From Chitinophagaceae bacterium (GTDB taxonomy: Bacteria; Bacteroidota; Bacteroidia; Chitinophagales; Chitinophagaceae): 64,000 bases of DNA. How positions within the stretch are numbered: the stretch's first letter is position 1; the number at the start of each line of letters is the position of its first letter. The position numbers and the translations under genes are program-made. Shown here in pieces: positions 28,631 through 37,473 of this stretch. Where the stretch lies: contig JADJDJ010000001.1 of the NCBI GenBank assembly GCA_016702745.1, positions 620,001-684,000 on the forward strand. Reading direction: 5' to 3'. The notes under the pieces are model-generated. The model made no database searches and was not told the origin of the DNA. It saw nothing but the letters and a program-made list of their open reading frames with translations.

Positions 28631-28888
28631 CTTTTTTTCAATCAGGTTCTTTAAGGCCCGCAGATCAATACAGGCTTCAGCATACATACTCTTGAGTTGT
28701 GCATTCTCAGCTTCTAATTCTTTCAGGCGCTTGACATCACTGGCCTCCATACCACCGTATTTCGCCTTCCAGTTATAAAACGTTGCATCACTGATCCCAA
28801 ACTCACGGCAAATGTCTTTAACCGCCATCCCAGACTCCTGTTTCTTAATTGCAGCCACAATCTGGCTCTCTGTAAATCGCTTTTTCAT
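28625..28888 (-). CDS. IS3-family OrfA (helix-turn-helix)
   Basis: 87 residues: helix-turn-helix (KKRFTESQIVAAIKKQESG ... EFGISDATFYNWKAKYGG) and a leucine-rich coiled coil (LKELEAENAQLKSMYAEA). It ends KNLIEKKL at the A7 run (T7 on the + strand, 28632-28638), the expected site of -1 frameshifting into OrfB. Confidence 0.9.
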   Translation of the reverse strand: MKKRFTESQIVAAIKKQESGMAVKDICREFGISDATFYNWKAKYGGMEASDVKRLKELEAENAQLKSMYAEACIDLRALKNLIEKKL

Positions 28889-28967
28889 TGTGCTTAAAGT
28901 TTAAAATTAACAAATATGTTTATTCTAAACTCTAACTTTAAATGGCCGAACTTTGGGGGAGCTTACA

Positions 28968-29334
28968 TTTGGTCTTCCTGTTCTTTTAAAAGAACCCAAA
29001 GCTGCTTTTCTTTGTTCAATTCAATAATGTCATTTCTAACAAGAGATTTTAGTGCAGAATCTAAGTAAGATTTGTAATGATTTTCTATAGCTTCAAAGAT
29101 TCTTTCACAGTCCTGATAAGTGCGACTATGAACTATATATTTTAAAACAATTTTGAAAACAGTTTCAGGTAATTCTTCAAATTGATTATTGTTGAATTTG
29201 TCAGATAGGTCTGCAATAAGTTTAATTTCATCTGTTGTTAAATACCACCTTATATCTCGCCACGAATTATAAGGGAACTCTTGTTCAGCAGTCGGGTATC
29301 GTTTTAATTTTACACCAAAATTATTTATAGACAT
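28968..29334 (-). CDS. Hypothetical protein, 3' end replaced by IS
   Basis: About 122 residues, soluble, charged (FGVKLKRYPTAEQEFPYNSW ... WVLLKEQEDQM). Its stop codon TAA is supplied by the end of the IS, so the original C-terminus is probably lost. No family recognised. Confidence 0.5.
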
Positions 29335-29369
29335 GAATTGGAAATTGTGGTGTCATAAAATTTGCAGCC

Positions 29370-29486
29370 AACGGTGCGGCTTTGCGCAGGCCGATAAAAT
29401 AAAACGACCCGGCGGCCGAGCGATACTAAGATACTTCTTTATTTTAGCGAGGCCAACACGCAGAGGCTTGCGCAAAACCGCTTGTT
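29370..29486 (-). repeat. attC-like repeat, type H, 117 bp
   Basis: Only copy of this family in the window. Left stem GCGGCTTTGCGCAGGCC pairs with right GGCTTGCGCAAAACCGC. Right core GTTATGCGTAG pairs with TTACGTATAAC at 29955-29965. Confidence 0.85.
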
Positions 29487-29962
29487 ATGCGTAGGTCGTC
29501 GGAGTCCACCAATGTGGCTCTGCTTGTCCTGTCCCAGGTAAAAATATAAATGAACAGGAACGACCGGAGTTAGCGGATTGGTTCACGATCCCCCGCTTGC
29601 CGTCGACGTTTTGAATGTGCCTATTTTGCAAATGGCTGATTTGCGAAGTCGGCCTTTAGAATGTCAGGTGTCCTGGCAGCAGAGAATACCTGCCATGGTC
29701 ATCTATTTTTCCACATCGTCCGACGAAAAATTACCACTAAGTGGGTATTGACTTTGTCAAAATTTTCGGCGAACTTCGATAAAGATCTTAATCGTCTCTG
29801 CGATTGAAAGCGAGCTTTCCTCGACATCGTCGAAAGATCTTTAACGCCAAACCCCTTTGGTATTTGTCTCCCTGGAAAAATTGATGACCCAATATCTTCT
29901 CTGTAAAAGGACTCCTGCAAAACGGTCGTGGCAATAAGTGAAGCTGAACGCTAATTACGTAT
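29487..29962 (-). other. Array unit without a convincing gene
   Basis: 476 bp bounded by paired cores. The best frame is a 73-codon minus-strand ORF at 29699-29920, rich in Arg/Ser with no recognisable feature, and I do not trust it. Two copies of a CGAAAGATCTTTAA / TAAAGATCTT-like inverted pair near 29780-29840 (AAAGATCTTAATC and AAAGATCTTTAAC) may be structural. It could carry a non-coding RNA. Confidence 0.4.
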
Positions 29963-30152
29963 AACGTGAGGGCTTTGCGTTCGGCTGGGTTTAGAATACG
30001 TCCCGCCCATAACTAAAGCCCAATAGGATTACTAAAGTACAGAATATAGACTAAAGCTGATTAGATCCGGGTCGAGCCCGGAACAAAAGCTGATAGAACT
30101 ACAAAAGCCCGGCTCGACCCCGTCAGCCCCAGCTGACGCAAAACCCCATGTA
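29963..30152 (-). repeat. attC-like repeat, type E, 190 bp
   Basis: Left GAGGGCTTTGCGTTCGGCTGG pairs with right CCAGCTGACGCAAAACC, interrupted by a second inner stem (GGGTCGAGCCCG / CGGCTCGACCCC). The right core is GTA instead of GTT: GTAAGCTGCAG. The far end of its unit is CTGCAGCTTAC-like (GCAGCTTAC at 30811-30819), so the altered base is matched on both sides. Confidence 0.9.
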
Positions 30153-30168
30153 AGCTGCAGTTTTTTTG

Positions 30169-30804
30169 TCACCTGAAATAGCCAAGCTCTTTAAGTATTC
30201 CTTCTTTCTTTACAATAAATAGGTCTTCAACATAACAACCCATAAGGCCTGTTGCCACATGTCCTTCAACTTTAAAGTATGGTTCAGGAAAATGGTAATT
30301 AATTGTCGTAATGTCTTTTGAAGGGTCAATTTTATATGTCACGGGTTGCGCAAAGTCAAGCTTTACAACATTAATTGATGTCTTTATACTGTCTTTGTTT
30401 GCCTCGAAACGGAATGGGTTGCCACAACTTGCCCAACGTCCAGTTGTAGTTTTATTTACGTCAAAGTATTGATTGCTTACATGATGCAGTTTGCCATTTT
30501 GCTGATATACGAATAGCAAAGCATAACTGGTCTTTGAAAATGCTGGAGCTCCATAATGGTCATTCACATTAAATTTAATTGTTTTTCTTTTTAGAGTCCC
30601 GTATACGTTTTGTATGACCTTATATTTGACTTTATAGTTTGGGTGAATTACAATACTGTTACTGTCTGACTTTATGTAGTTTTTAATTGGTTTGCACCAT
30701 ACTTTTTGTCCGACAAATACAAAAAGCGAATCATTATTGTTTTGTCCTGCTAAATTGAATGATAGACCTGTCAATAAGAAAAATACAAAAAAACGGAATG
30801 TCAT
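30169..30804 (-). CDS. Exported protein of unknown function
   Basis: 211 residues with a signal peptide (FFVFFLLTGLSFNLAGQ). Mature part beta-rich, with an extracytoplasmic look (WCKPIKNYIKSDSNSIVIHP ... VATGLMGCYVEDLFIVKKEG). Four cysteines could form disulfides. No family recognised. Confidence 0.6.
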   Translation of the reverse strand: MTFRFFVFFLLTGLSFNLAGQNNNDSLFVFVGQKVWCKPIKNYIKSDSNSIVIHPNYKVKYKVIQNVYGTLKRKTIKFNVNDHYGAPAFSKTSYALLFVYQQNGKLHHVSNQYFDVNKTTTGRWASCGNPFRFEANKDSIKTSINVVKLDFAQPVTYKIDPSKDITTINYHFPEPYFKVEGHVATGLMGCYVEDLFIVKKEGILKELGYFR

Positions 30805-30816
30805 ATAATTGCAGCT

Positions 30817-31007
30817 TACGGGCAGGTATTGCCGATGGTGGGGAATTTTATATTCGTCCGCCCGGAAACGCTGCCTAGTTTTTTGATAAAGTTAAATATT
30901 AAGAACTAAAGCTGGGCTTTATTCGTCAAGCCCCGAACCGCAGTACAGCAGAATTACCGCTGCTGATTGCTCCAATGTCCAGCCCCACTATTGGCAATAC
31001 CAATGTT
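30817..31007 (-). repeat. attC-like repeat, type D variant, 191 bp
   Basis: Left edge is GCAGCTTACGGGCAGG: TAC replaces AAC. Left arm GGTATTGCCGATGGTGGGG pairs with right CCCCACTATTGGCAATACC. Right core GTTGTGTGCAGTAT pairs with ATATTGCACACAAC at 31779-31792. Confidence 0.9.
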
Positions 31008-31018
31008 GTGTGCAGTAT

Positions 31019-31777
31019 TTACACGGATAATTTATAAATAAAAACATAGCTAACTTCGATTTGTCCTTTTCCAGGAGTGTATTGGAGATGTATTCTTATG
31101 CTTTCATTAAATTCGGCTTTAAATATCAAACTCACTATTTGCTCTTTTGTCGAAGGTGTTTTAAATTCAGTTGCAACACTGACTCCATTTGGTTCACTTA
31201 TTTTATCATGGCACCATAGTTGAAATTTTCCAGTAGTGTTGTTAGCTGACTTTACGTAGCAGGATATTTCATAAGTTGATCCTATTTCTAAATGATTTAA
31301 ATAATCATGATGAGCTCCGTCGGTACCTTGTGGAGCGGAAGTTCCAGAGAATATTATTTTATTATTTTCTAATCTAGCGCAATTACTTTCCCAATGATTT
31401 AGTTTCCATAAGGAGTTCATTACAAACTTTTGTATCAACTCTTTAGTTCTATACGTCACTGGTTGTCGATATTTGAAGATCAAAAGAAGTGTAATTGAAA
31501 TACTTGCCAAAAGAATTAGAATTCCAGGTAAAAGCAACTCTGGATATGCATTTTTAAATATGAGGAAGAAAGATATTAAGAGTGTTATTGAAATCAGTAG
31601 TTGCCAATTTTTTCTGAAAAAGTATGAAAGTTTGTTCTTAAATAGAATAAATGCTATTGAGATTACTGCAATTCCTGAAATACCAAGCTTAATATTTAAA
31701 TCAATCGATGGAAACCACCAAGCGATAAGGCTTAAGACACCAAAAATTAATGATATTAAGGATTCGTTTGTTCTCAT
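31019..31777 (-). CDS. Membrane protein with C-terminal beta-sandwich
   Basis: About 252 residues. Roughly four hydrophobic helices in the first 110 residues are followed by a soluble domain with the look of a carbohydrate-binding beta-sandwich (NHWESNCARLENNKIIFSG, GSTYEISCYVKSANNTTGKF). I chose the ATG at 31777. The domain assignment is inference from pattern only. Confidence 0.55.
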   Translation of the reverse strand: MRTNESLISLIFGVLSLIAWWFPSIDLNIKLGISGIAVISIAFILFKNKLSYFFRKNWQLLISITLLISFFLIFKNAYPELLLPGILILLASISITLLLIFKYRQPVTYRTKELIQKFVMNSLWKLNHWESNCARLENNKIIFSGTSAPQGTDGAHHDYLNHLEIGSTYEISCYVKSANNTTGKFQLWCHDKISEPNGVSVATEFKTPSTKEQIVSLIFKAEFNESIRIHLQYTPGKGQIEVSYVFIYKLSV

Positions 31778-31789
31778 AATATTGCACAC

Positions 31790-31975
31790 AACGGGCAGGG
31801 CTTTATGCAGGTTGGGAATTTGAATTCCGTCTGCCCATAACCGCTGCTGATTGAAAATATAAAGTTGAATTTAAGAACTAAAGTTGAGATTTATTCGTCC
31901 AGCCCGAACCACAGCTTGGATTTGCAATTTGTTGATGTTTGCTGGTCAAGCCCAACTTGCATAAAACCCAATGTT
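31790..31975 (-). repeat. attC-like repeat, type D, 186 bp
   Basis: Cleanest type D copy: AACGGGCAGGGCTTTATGCAG to TGCATAAAACCCAATGTT. It lacks the CCTGCC palindrome present in other type D copies. Right core GTTAGGCGTAGTTTT pairs with AAAATTACGCCTAAC at 34421-34435. Confidence 0.92.
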
Positions 31976-31985
31976 AGGCGTAGTT

Positions 31986-32726
31986 TTATTTCCAGGATTT
32001 ATAATCAATTATATGAATTAATTCCTCTAAAACAATTCGTAAGTCATCTCTTATTAAATCTGCGTCATTTTTTCTGGCGAAGTAACGCCTATTATGAGCA
32101 GACAAATCTCCAATTTATTTTATTTTTGGTAGAGATTGTTTAGCGTTTCTGCTGATATTCCACTTCGGTTCTTTTAATAATTCAGTAATTAAATCACTTA
32201 AATAATAAAAACACCCATCGGATTTTTTTATTAATCTGTCGACACTATGTCTTTCAAAACATTCTATAATTAATACTTCTAATAATTTTCGTGTCAAAAC
32301 TGCACATGCATCAAATAATCCCAAGTCATATGAATTAATTGTTTGTTCAGCGATTTGCTGAATATATCCTCTTGTGTCATTAAATATTTCAAATGGAAGA
32401 TATTTTGATGTAGATGCTTTTGGAATTGGTATTTTACCAAATTGCTTATCAATTGTTTCTTTAAAACTTCTTACTAAATAGTATCTGCCATTTTTGTTTT
32501 TAATAAACTGACAATTTTTTCCTTTGCTTTTGTTTGAAAGATATTGAGGAGTGTTAGTATAAGGTGAAATATGTAGAGCTTCAAAGCATTCGTCTACTTC
32601 TTTACTAAGAACTCCATCTTGTTTGCGAACTATTAGCAAGTAGTAAACAAAAAAATCAATTTTTTTGCTGGCTGAAAGAGTTAAAAAATTTTCTATATGG
32701 AGAATGAAAGTTTCTAGTTTTTCCAT
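31986..32726 (-). CDS. HEPN-like (DUF4145-type C-terminus) protein, frameshifted
   Basis: About 246 residues after correction. The N-terminal part looks like a small winged-helix (EVDECFEALHISPYTNTPQYL). The C-terminal part has helical pairs and the sequence GDLSAHNRRYFARKNDADL, close to the R/H motif of HEPN-like DUF4145 proteins. The frame changes near 32115-32125 in an A-rich run; the C-terminal 43 residues are in the second frame and end at 31986. Last gene of a five-gene unit. Confidence 0.55.
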
Positions 32727-32733
32727 TTAAACG

Positions 32734-33685
32734 CTACTTTTTGTTTTGCATATCAAATCTAATACGATTGAGGCCTTGTATCGACAGCTTAACGTCAGAT
32801 ATTTTTGTGAAGTCTAAATATTTTTCTCTGATTTTTGTATTAGTGATTATTTGATAAAATGCTGTAGGGATTTTGCATTTAAGTTCCCAAAATCCCGAAT
32901 AAATGTGATTTCCGTTTACTGTTTTGATATTTAATATTTCATTTAAATAGTGAACAATTACAACTATTCTATCCGCATTTGATTTTATATTATAAGTTTT
33001 GGCAAAGTCTATCAAAGAGCTTTTTCCATTGGGGCGAAAATTAATATCCTTTAATACTTCAAATTTATTTGGTCCTGAAGACTTTTATTTGTTTTGGCTC
33101 ACCCTTTTTTGTTTCTTTTTTTGATGATTTGGAAGTAGGTTTTGTTTGGGAAGTTGGAATTGAGTGTTTTCTTGTTAGTATTTCGCTAGCTTCATGTTTC
33201 CCGTCTTCTGTCAAAATGTATTCATCATCATTCAAGGCACTAAAATAGCCTTTTCCGAAAAGAGCCTTTATGTTTTGAGACATGTTTGCATGTCTGCTTG
33301 CAGTTTTTCTTTTAGTGCTTTCGTAGTATTCTAAAATGTTTTTGGGAGTAAATGATTTACTGCCACCTTCGCTTGCAAAATATGCATACACCATAATCCA
33401 TTCTCTTTCACTAGATGGTAATTGTTTCATAATTACATCTTTCAAAGAAGGCAAACTAGATTGGGGAATTACATCAATTATTTCGACATCTGGATTTTTG
33501 GAACCTCCAATTTGTTTAGTTGTATCATCAATAATAAAATTTGCTTCTGAAAGGTCAACGCCATTTACAACATTTCCGAGGCCATTTTGCTTAATGTCTT
33601 TAAATTCTGCCTGCACTGTAGCTTCCTCGCCTTCTAATTCAATTTCGAAACTTTTATACTTTAGCTTTATTCTTAAATTACCCAT
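32734..33685 (-). CDS. Hypothetical cytoplasmic protein, frameshifted
   Basis: One gene of about 317 residues, split at 33060-33075. The first piece (33065-33685) starts MGNLRIKLKYKSFEIELEGE and ends in a Lys/Ser-rich linker. The second piece (32734 on) continues FEVLKDINFRPNGKSSLIDF and LNRIRFDMQNKK. It contains a likely helix-turn-helix (REWIMVYAYFASEGGSKSF). Its place between an MNT/HEPN pair and a HEPN-like protein suggests a defence or regulatory role, but that is only context. Confidence 0.55.
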
Positions 33686-33703
33686 GGTTCATTTGGTTAT
33701 AAA

Positions 33704-34108
33704 TTATTTATATCGTGTTTCTAGCAGCTCTAAAACTTTTACTATTTCAGGAGTAACTACTTTAATATCGTCATAATTATCTTCAATTAAAGCCTCATCC
33801 AGATATTCATGTGAAGTTGTATTTCTCCTATCTAACAAATCTTGCCATATTGGTTCATTGTGAAGCCAACCAGCAGAAAATGCTTGCTTCATAGTTTCCC
33901 TTGGTGTGTCAGGATTAATTCTTACACCTTCATACTTTAAAGCTCGCCTTAAAGATTTCCATAAAATTTCAACAACAATTTCAAAACGTTGAATTGTGCC
34001 TTCAACTACAAGTTCTCTGTCTTTTGGAATAAGGAAAGCAGCATTTAGTTTATCTACTGCTTTTCTCAAATTTCCTAGACTGTCTAAAAGTTTACGATTG
34101 TCTGCCAT
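33704..34108 (-). CDS. HEPN protein of an MNT/HEPN pair
   Basis: 134 residues of the HI0074-type nucleotidyltransferase-substrate-binding family. The R-x4-H motif of HEPN ribonucleases is visible in LLDRRNTTSHEYLDE near residue 105. It overlaps the MNT gene by 17 bp, as usual for this toxin-antitoxin type. HEPN is the toxin (RNase) and MNT the antitoxin that AMPylates it; in this subfamily the toxin activity is less certain. Confidence 0.85.
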   Translation of the reverse strand: MADNRKLLDSLGNLRKAVDKLNAAFLIPKDRELVVEGTIQRFEIVVEILWKSLRRALKYEGVRINPDTPRETMKQAFSAGWLHNEPIWQDLLDRRNTTSHEYLDEALIEDNYDDIKVVTPEIVKVLELLETRYK

Positions 34109-34415
34109 ATATTATAGTTCCTGTTGTTTTAATTCTCTCTTTTAATTTTGGTGGATTTGTCGAATAGTAAACAAGCGAAATACGGAGAACCGTTCTCAGA
34201 TCGTAAGTTACATATTCTTTAAGCTTTTGCCATTCGAGTTTTGACATTTTTGGGGCATCTATTGCTAAGTCTAAATCTGAGTATTTTTCATAGTCACCAA
34301 TAGCTCTTGAACCAAATACAATCATTCTATCAATAACATTGTTAGTTGTCAGAGAAGTTAAAAAGCAAATAACCTCTTGTGGTAAAGGGCTTATTCTATC
34401 AATGTTCTGGAGCAT
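34092..34415 (-). CDS. MNT minimal nucleotidyltransferase
   Basis: 107 residues with the nucleotidyltransferase signature FGSRAIGDYEKYSDLDLAI (GS, then D-x-D) near residue 35. First gene of the five-gene unit, only 18 bp from the unit edge. Together with the overlapping HEPN gene it forms a likely toxin-antitoxin module, a class of cargo often found in integron arrays. Confidence 0.88.
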   Translation of the reverse strand: MLQNIDRISPLPQEVICFLTSLTTNNVIDRMIVFGSRAIGDYEKYSDLDLAIDAPKMSKLEWQKLKEYVTYDLRTVLRISLVYYSTNPPKLKERIKTTGTIIYGRQS

Positions 34416-34432
34416 GTTTAAAAATTACGCCT

Positions 34433-34622
34433 AACGTGAGGGCTTTGCGTTCGGCTGGGGTTTAGAACACGTCCCGCCCTACCCAAAGCCCAATAGAAAT
34501 ACTAAAGTACAGAATATAAGCTAATGCCGATTAGATCCAGGTCGAGCCCAGTACAAATGCTGATAGTACTACAATAGCCCGTCTCGACCCCGTCAGCCCC
34601 AGCTGACGCAAAACCGGATGTT
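34433..34622 (-). repeat. attC-like repeat, type E, 190 bp
   Basis: Second type E copy, about 90% like the one at 29963. Right core GTTGGCAGCAGTCAT pairs with ATGATTGCTGCCAAC at 35439-35453. Confidence 0.92.
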
Positions 34623-34639
34623 GGCAGCAGTCATTCGCT

Positions 34640-35428
34640 TCAAAATGATCTGTCTATCGAATCAAAGATTTTTGTTGTGTCGTTCTGTGGTGTAATAACA
34701 AAATAAGTTCTGTCTGCAGTAAGTGTATCGTTGAGTCTGATAAGTAAAGATTTCCCTTCTTCTTTTGTATTTACGTTTACAATTCTTGGAGTGAACATTG
34801 TCATAAGCCATGAATGATTATCGACATAATAAGTTCCAGAGTCTTGGTTGACCTCTCGTTTAATGCTCTTATACATTGGTTCTAATCCGTCTTTTGAATT
34901 CATCATTTTGTCACACCAAGAAGTAACTTGCTTAACATTGAAGTAAAAGTCGTAATTACCATATCTAAGACTGAAATTGGAATCAATTGTTGAGTCGCTA
35001 ATTTTTTCTTCATAACGGAATATTGTTCCAATACCCTGTCCCTTAAAAAGAATCCCTTTTAAGTATTCAAATCCTTGCCACTGGCAATCTATTTGAATTC
35101 TACTAATCGTTTCATTTTTGGTATAAGCAGTACATGACAAATCGGTTGTGCAATAGCCCGTTTGTTTTTTTAAGGATTTCAAATCGTTTAAGAAGGAATA
35201 GAAGTAGTCGAGCCCTAGTCGATTTACGTCTGCTATATAAGTTTTACCTTTTTTTATTTCAAGCCTTGCCTTTGTCAATCCATCTTTCTCAAATAATAGT
35301 AAGTCACTTTCTTCAGAGCCAAAATCTCCATACAATCTGTATTCAATTCTCGCAATTTCATGTTTCTTGAGATGATTACAAGAAAGGTTTATTACTATCA
35401 AAAGTCCAATCAGGAAAAGCTTAGTCAT
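34640..35428 (-). CDS. Putative lipoprotein of unknown function
   Basis: About 262 residues with lipoprotein signal FLIGLLIVINLSC. Mature part starts IEYRLYGDFGSEESDLLLFE and is a likely beta-sandwich. ATG at 35428 chosen over an in-frame start within the core. No family recognised. Confidence 0.6.
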   Translation of the reverse strand: MTKLFLIGLLIVINLSCNHLKKHEIARIEYRLYGDFGSEESDLLLFEKDGLTKARLEIKKGKTYIADVNRLGLDYFYSFLNDLKSLKKQTGYCTTDLSCTAYTKNETISRIQIDCQWQGFEYLKGILFKGQGIGTIFRYEEKISDSTIDSNFSLRYGNYDFYFNVKQVTSWCDKMMNSKDGLEPMYKSIKREVNQDSGTYYVDNHSWLMTMFTPRIVNVNTKEEGKSLLIRLNDTLTADRTYFVITPQNDTTKIFDSIDRSF

Positions 35429-35450
35429 ATAGTGCTTTATGATTGCTGCC

Positions 35451-35572
35451 AACGAGCAGGGCTTGGCGCTGGCCGCATAAATTTAGGAAAACTTCGTGCG
35501 CAGGCCTACAACATTTCTTTAGCTGTTAAAGGCCGAGCGAGCACGCAGGCGGCTTGCGCCAAACCCAATGTT
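35451..35572 (-). repeat. attC-like repeat, type C, 122 bp
   Basis: CTTGGCGCTGGCCGC at the left pairs with GCGGCTTGCGCCAAACC at the right. Right core GTTATAGGCAGGTG pairs with CACTTGCCTATAAC at 35770-35783. Belongs to the short ORF-less unit. Confidence 0.93.
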
Positions 35573-35780
35573 ATAGGCAGGTGCAGCGAACCTTCGAAAT
35601 CATTGTTCTAAAAGCCGATCAGATTACTTCGAATCAAGTGACACGGGCCATCTATGTGATTGGAGAGACTTCGAGACCAGTTGCCGACCGGAGTTACTGT
35701 CGCTGGGTGTGGCCGTGCATTCACTGAAGCTCAATCAGGGCGGAAATCTTGTTAGCGTCGAATATTAAGCACTTGCCTAT
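35573..35780. other. Short array unit without a clear gene, copy 1 of 3
   Basis: 208 bp, near-duplicates at 39253-39460 and 45832-46039. A GTG-started plus-strand frame of about 47 codons (VQRTFEIIVLKADQ...) exists, but its differences among the three copies are mostly amino-acid-changing and one copy lacks its stop, so coding is doubtful. Inverted blocks (CTTCGAAATC / GAATCAAG, GACTTCGAGACC) may fold. It could encode a small RNA. Confidence 0.5.
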
Positions 35781-35968
35781 AACGAGCAGGGCTTGGCGAA
35801 GTGGCGGTATTAGCAATCCGTCTGCCCGGCGCCTTGGCTCCTAAGTGTGTTTAACGCTGAATTTGCGAATATTTCTGTTTGGTAATGTGGTCGCTCCTGG
35901 CTGAAGCTGATCAGGGATTTACAGATCAGGATATGTTCGGAAGCCGCCATTTCGCCAAACCCAATGTT
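35781..35968 (-). repeat. attC-like repeat, type A, 188 bp
   Basis: Distinctive type A variant (AGCAATCCG, GAATTTGCG, GTAATGTGG, GGGATTTACAG, CATTTCGCC). It is identical over its full length to the repeat at 57128, which precedes a copy of the same gene. Right core GTTGCCTGTAGTGTT pairs with AACATTACAGGCAAC at 36465-36479. Confidence 0.95.
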
Positions 35969-35986
35969 GCCTGTAGTGTTATTCTG

Positions 35987-36433
35987 TCAACCAAAGAATT
36001 TCTTTATTCTTGTCAATAGTCGATTTTCAGATATATTAGCTTTCTTATCTAGGTTATGCCATTCGTGAATGCAGCCACCTTTGCAAAACACCTCTCGTCG
36101 TCTTGTGTCTGCATACTTAAAAAGTGTCAACAAAGTTATAAATGTTTTCTCAAGTTCATTGTCTGGCAGGTCACAGGCAGTCATTGCAGCTGCTTTATAA
36201 GGATGAGTCCTGAATAAAACTATAGGTGTCATAGTAGGTTTAAGAGGTACCTTTCCTAAACTCTCTTCAATCAATTTTTGGTCAGGATGTGATTGCTCTA
36301 AATAGATTCGAAGCCATGCAAGAATACTTCTGTGTTCCTTCGGATCGCTTTTTTTGAACCACTGCAAACCATCGTCAAGAGTTAATTTTTCCTGAGCAAC
36401 TTTATTTATAATTATTTCTCTTTCTGATAACAT
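35987..36433 (-). CDS. DUF5958-like protein, copy 1
   Basis: 148 residues from MLSEREIIINKVAQEKLTLD. Features WFKKSDPKEHRSILAWLRIY, LKPTMTPIVLF and a cysteine/histidine end CKGGCIHEWHNL, which fit DUF5958 as I remember it. Function unknown. Intact here. A near-identical copy with a one-base deletion lies at 57334. Confidence 0.7.
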   Translation of the reverse strand: MLSEREIIINKVAQEKLTLDDGLQWFKKSDPKEHRSILAWLRIYLEQSHPDQKLIEESLGKVPLKPTMTPIVLFRTHPYKAAAMTACDLPDNELEKTFITLLTLFKYADTRRREVFCKGGCIHEWHNLDKKANISENRLLTRIKKFFG

Positions 36434-36476
36434 TGAGTGCCAAACTTGAATATGGTGTCGATAAAACATTACAGGC

Positions 36477-36668
36477 AACGAGCGGTGCTTGGCGCTGTGG
36501 CGGTATTCTGTGTTCTGTCAGCCCGGTGCTACCACCCCCGATCAAGTATAAGGTTACAAATTTAGCGGTTGTTCATTAGAATTGCGGATGGCCAGTGACT
36601 GAAGCTGAGTAGCGAACGGGACGATCAGTATATGTTCGGAAAGCCGCCATTGCGCCAAACCCGATGTT
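36477..36668 (-). repeat. attC-like repeat, type B, 192 bp
   Basis: Variant with GAGCGGTGCTTGG and TTAGCGGTTGTTC. Right core GTTAGCCGCATT pairs with TTTGCGGCTAAC at 37266-37277. Confidence 0.95.
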
Positions 36669-36683
36669 AGCCGCATTGGAAGT

Positions 36684-37250
36684 TTAGCGTTTTAGCTCTT
36701 TATACAGAATGTTTATTGTTTCGTCATAGACTTTGACTTTTTTAACTCGCTCCACCTCTTCTCTTACAGTCGGAATCTGGACTTCAACAGTTCCACTATC
36801 CAGCCAATCAGCTTTCAGGTCAGGATGAAATCCTTTGATACAGTATATTGCTCCACTTCCCGTGGGTAGCTCAATAGAAACGAATGTTAAACGGTTATCA
36901 TCCTTTCCTGACATTCCAACCCGCAGAGTGCGACTGGTTGATACGCTGAACTGTTGAACGGGTATTGCCTCAATCTTGTAGCCTGTCTCTTTAAAAAGAA
37001 CTGAAGCAAAATTATGATCGTCTTTTATTCGAAACCTCTGAATGAAGTCTTGCAGCATTTTTTCCAGTTTGTCCACCTTCTTTTGCTTAACGAACCGTTC
37101 GAGCCGGGTTCTTAGTATTTTGTCACCTTCAACTGCCGGATCATAATCATCAAAGACAATTCCACCTTTAAGTAGTATTAATTGATGATCCAAGGCTACG
37201 GTAAGAATATATTTATATTTCTGAAGGCTTAATAACATCTCTGTGAACAT
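36684..37250 (-). CDS. Hypothetical protein
   Basis: 188 residues from MFTEMLLSLQKYKYILTVAL; the longer open frame begins inside the repeat and its first 20 residues are repeat-derived. Polar, no signal peptide, with FVSIELPTGSGAIYCIKGFH in the middle and a charged C-terminus. No family recognised. Confidence 0.6.
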   Translation of the reverse strand: MFTEMLLSLQKYKYILTVALDHQLILLKGGIVFDDYDPAVEGDKILRTRLERFVKQKKVDKLEKMLQDFIQRFRIKDDHNFASVLFKETGYKIEAIPVQQFSVSTSRTLRVGMSGKDDNRLTFVSIELPTGSGAIYCIKGFHPDLKADWLDSGTVEVQIPTVREEVERVKKVKVYDETINILYKELKR

Positions 37251-37274
37251 TAAACTGCGAATTGGTTTGCGGCT

Positions 37275-37462
37275 AACGAGCAGGGCTTGGCGAAGTGGCG
37301 GTATTAGCATTCCGTCTGCCCTGTGCCTTGGTCCCTTAGTGTGTTTAACGCTGAATTTACGAATATTTCTGTTTGGTAACGTGGTCGCTCCTGGCTGAAG
37401 CTGACCAGGGAACTACAGATCAGGATATGTTCGGAAGCCGCCATTTCGCCAAACCCAATGTT
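37275..37462 (-). repeat. attC-like repeat, type A, 188 bp
   Basis: Right core GTTGTACGCAGATTT pairs with AAATTTGCGTACAAC at 38203-38217. Confidence 0.95.
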
Positions 37463-37473
37463 GTACGCAGATT

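Larger units (their letters stand above)
27665..28967 (-). mobile_element. IS3-family (IS407-like) element, copy 1, decayed
   Basis: 1303 bp with terminal inverted repeats TGTAAGCTCCCC / GGGGGAGCTTACA. It encodes orfA (28625-28888) and orfB with an A7G slippery run between them, as in active IS3 elements. orfB is broken by an extra C at 28328-28330 and a missing T near 27758, compared with copy 2. The bases flanking it (TACC left, TTTG right) are not direct repeats, so it no longer has a target duplication. Confidence 0.93.

Noticed and set aside
37203..37310. N-terminal extension MLIPPLRQALLV on two unit genes
   Set aside because: The same residues appear before unrelated proteins because they are encoded by the repeat. 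The true starts are further in.
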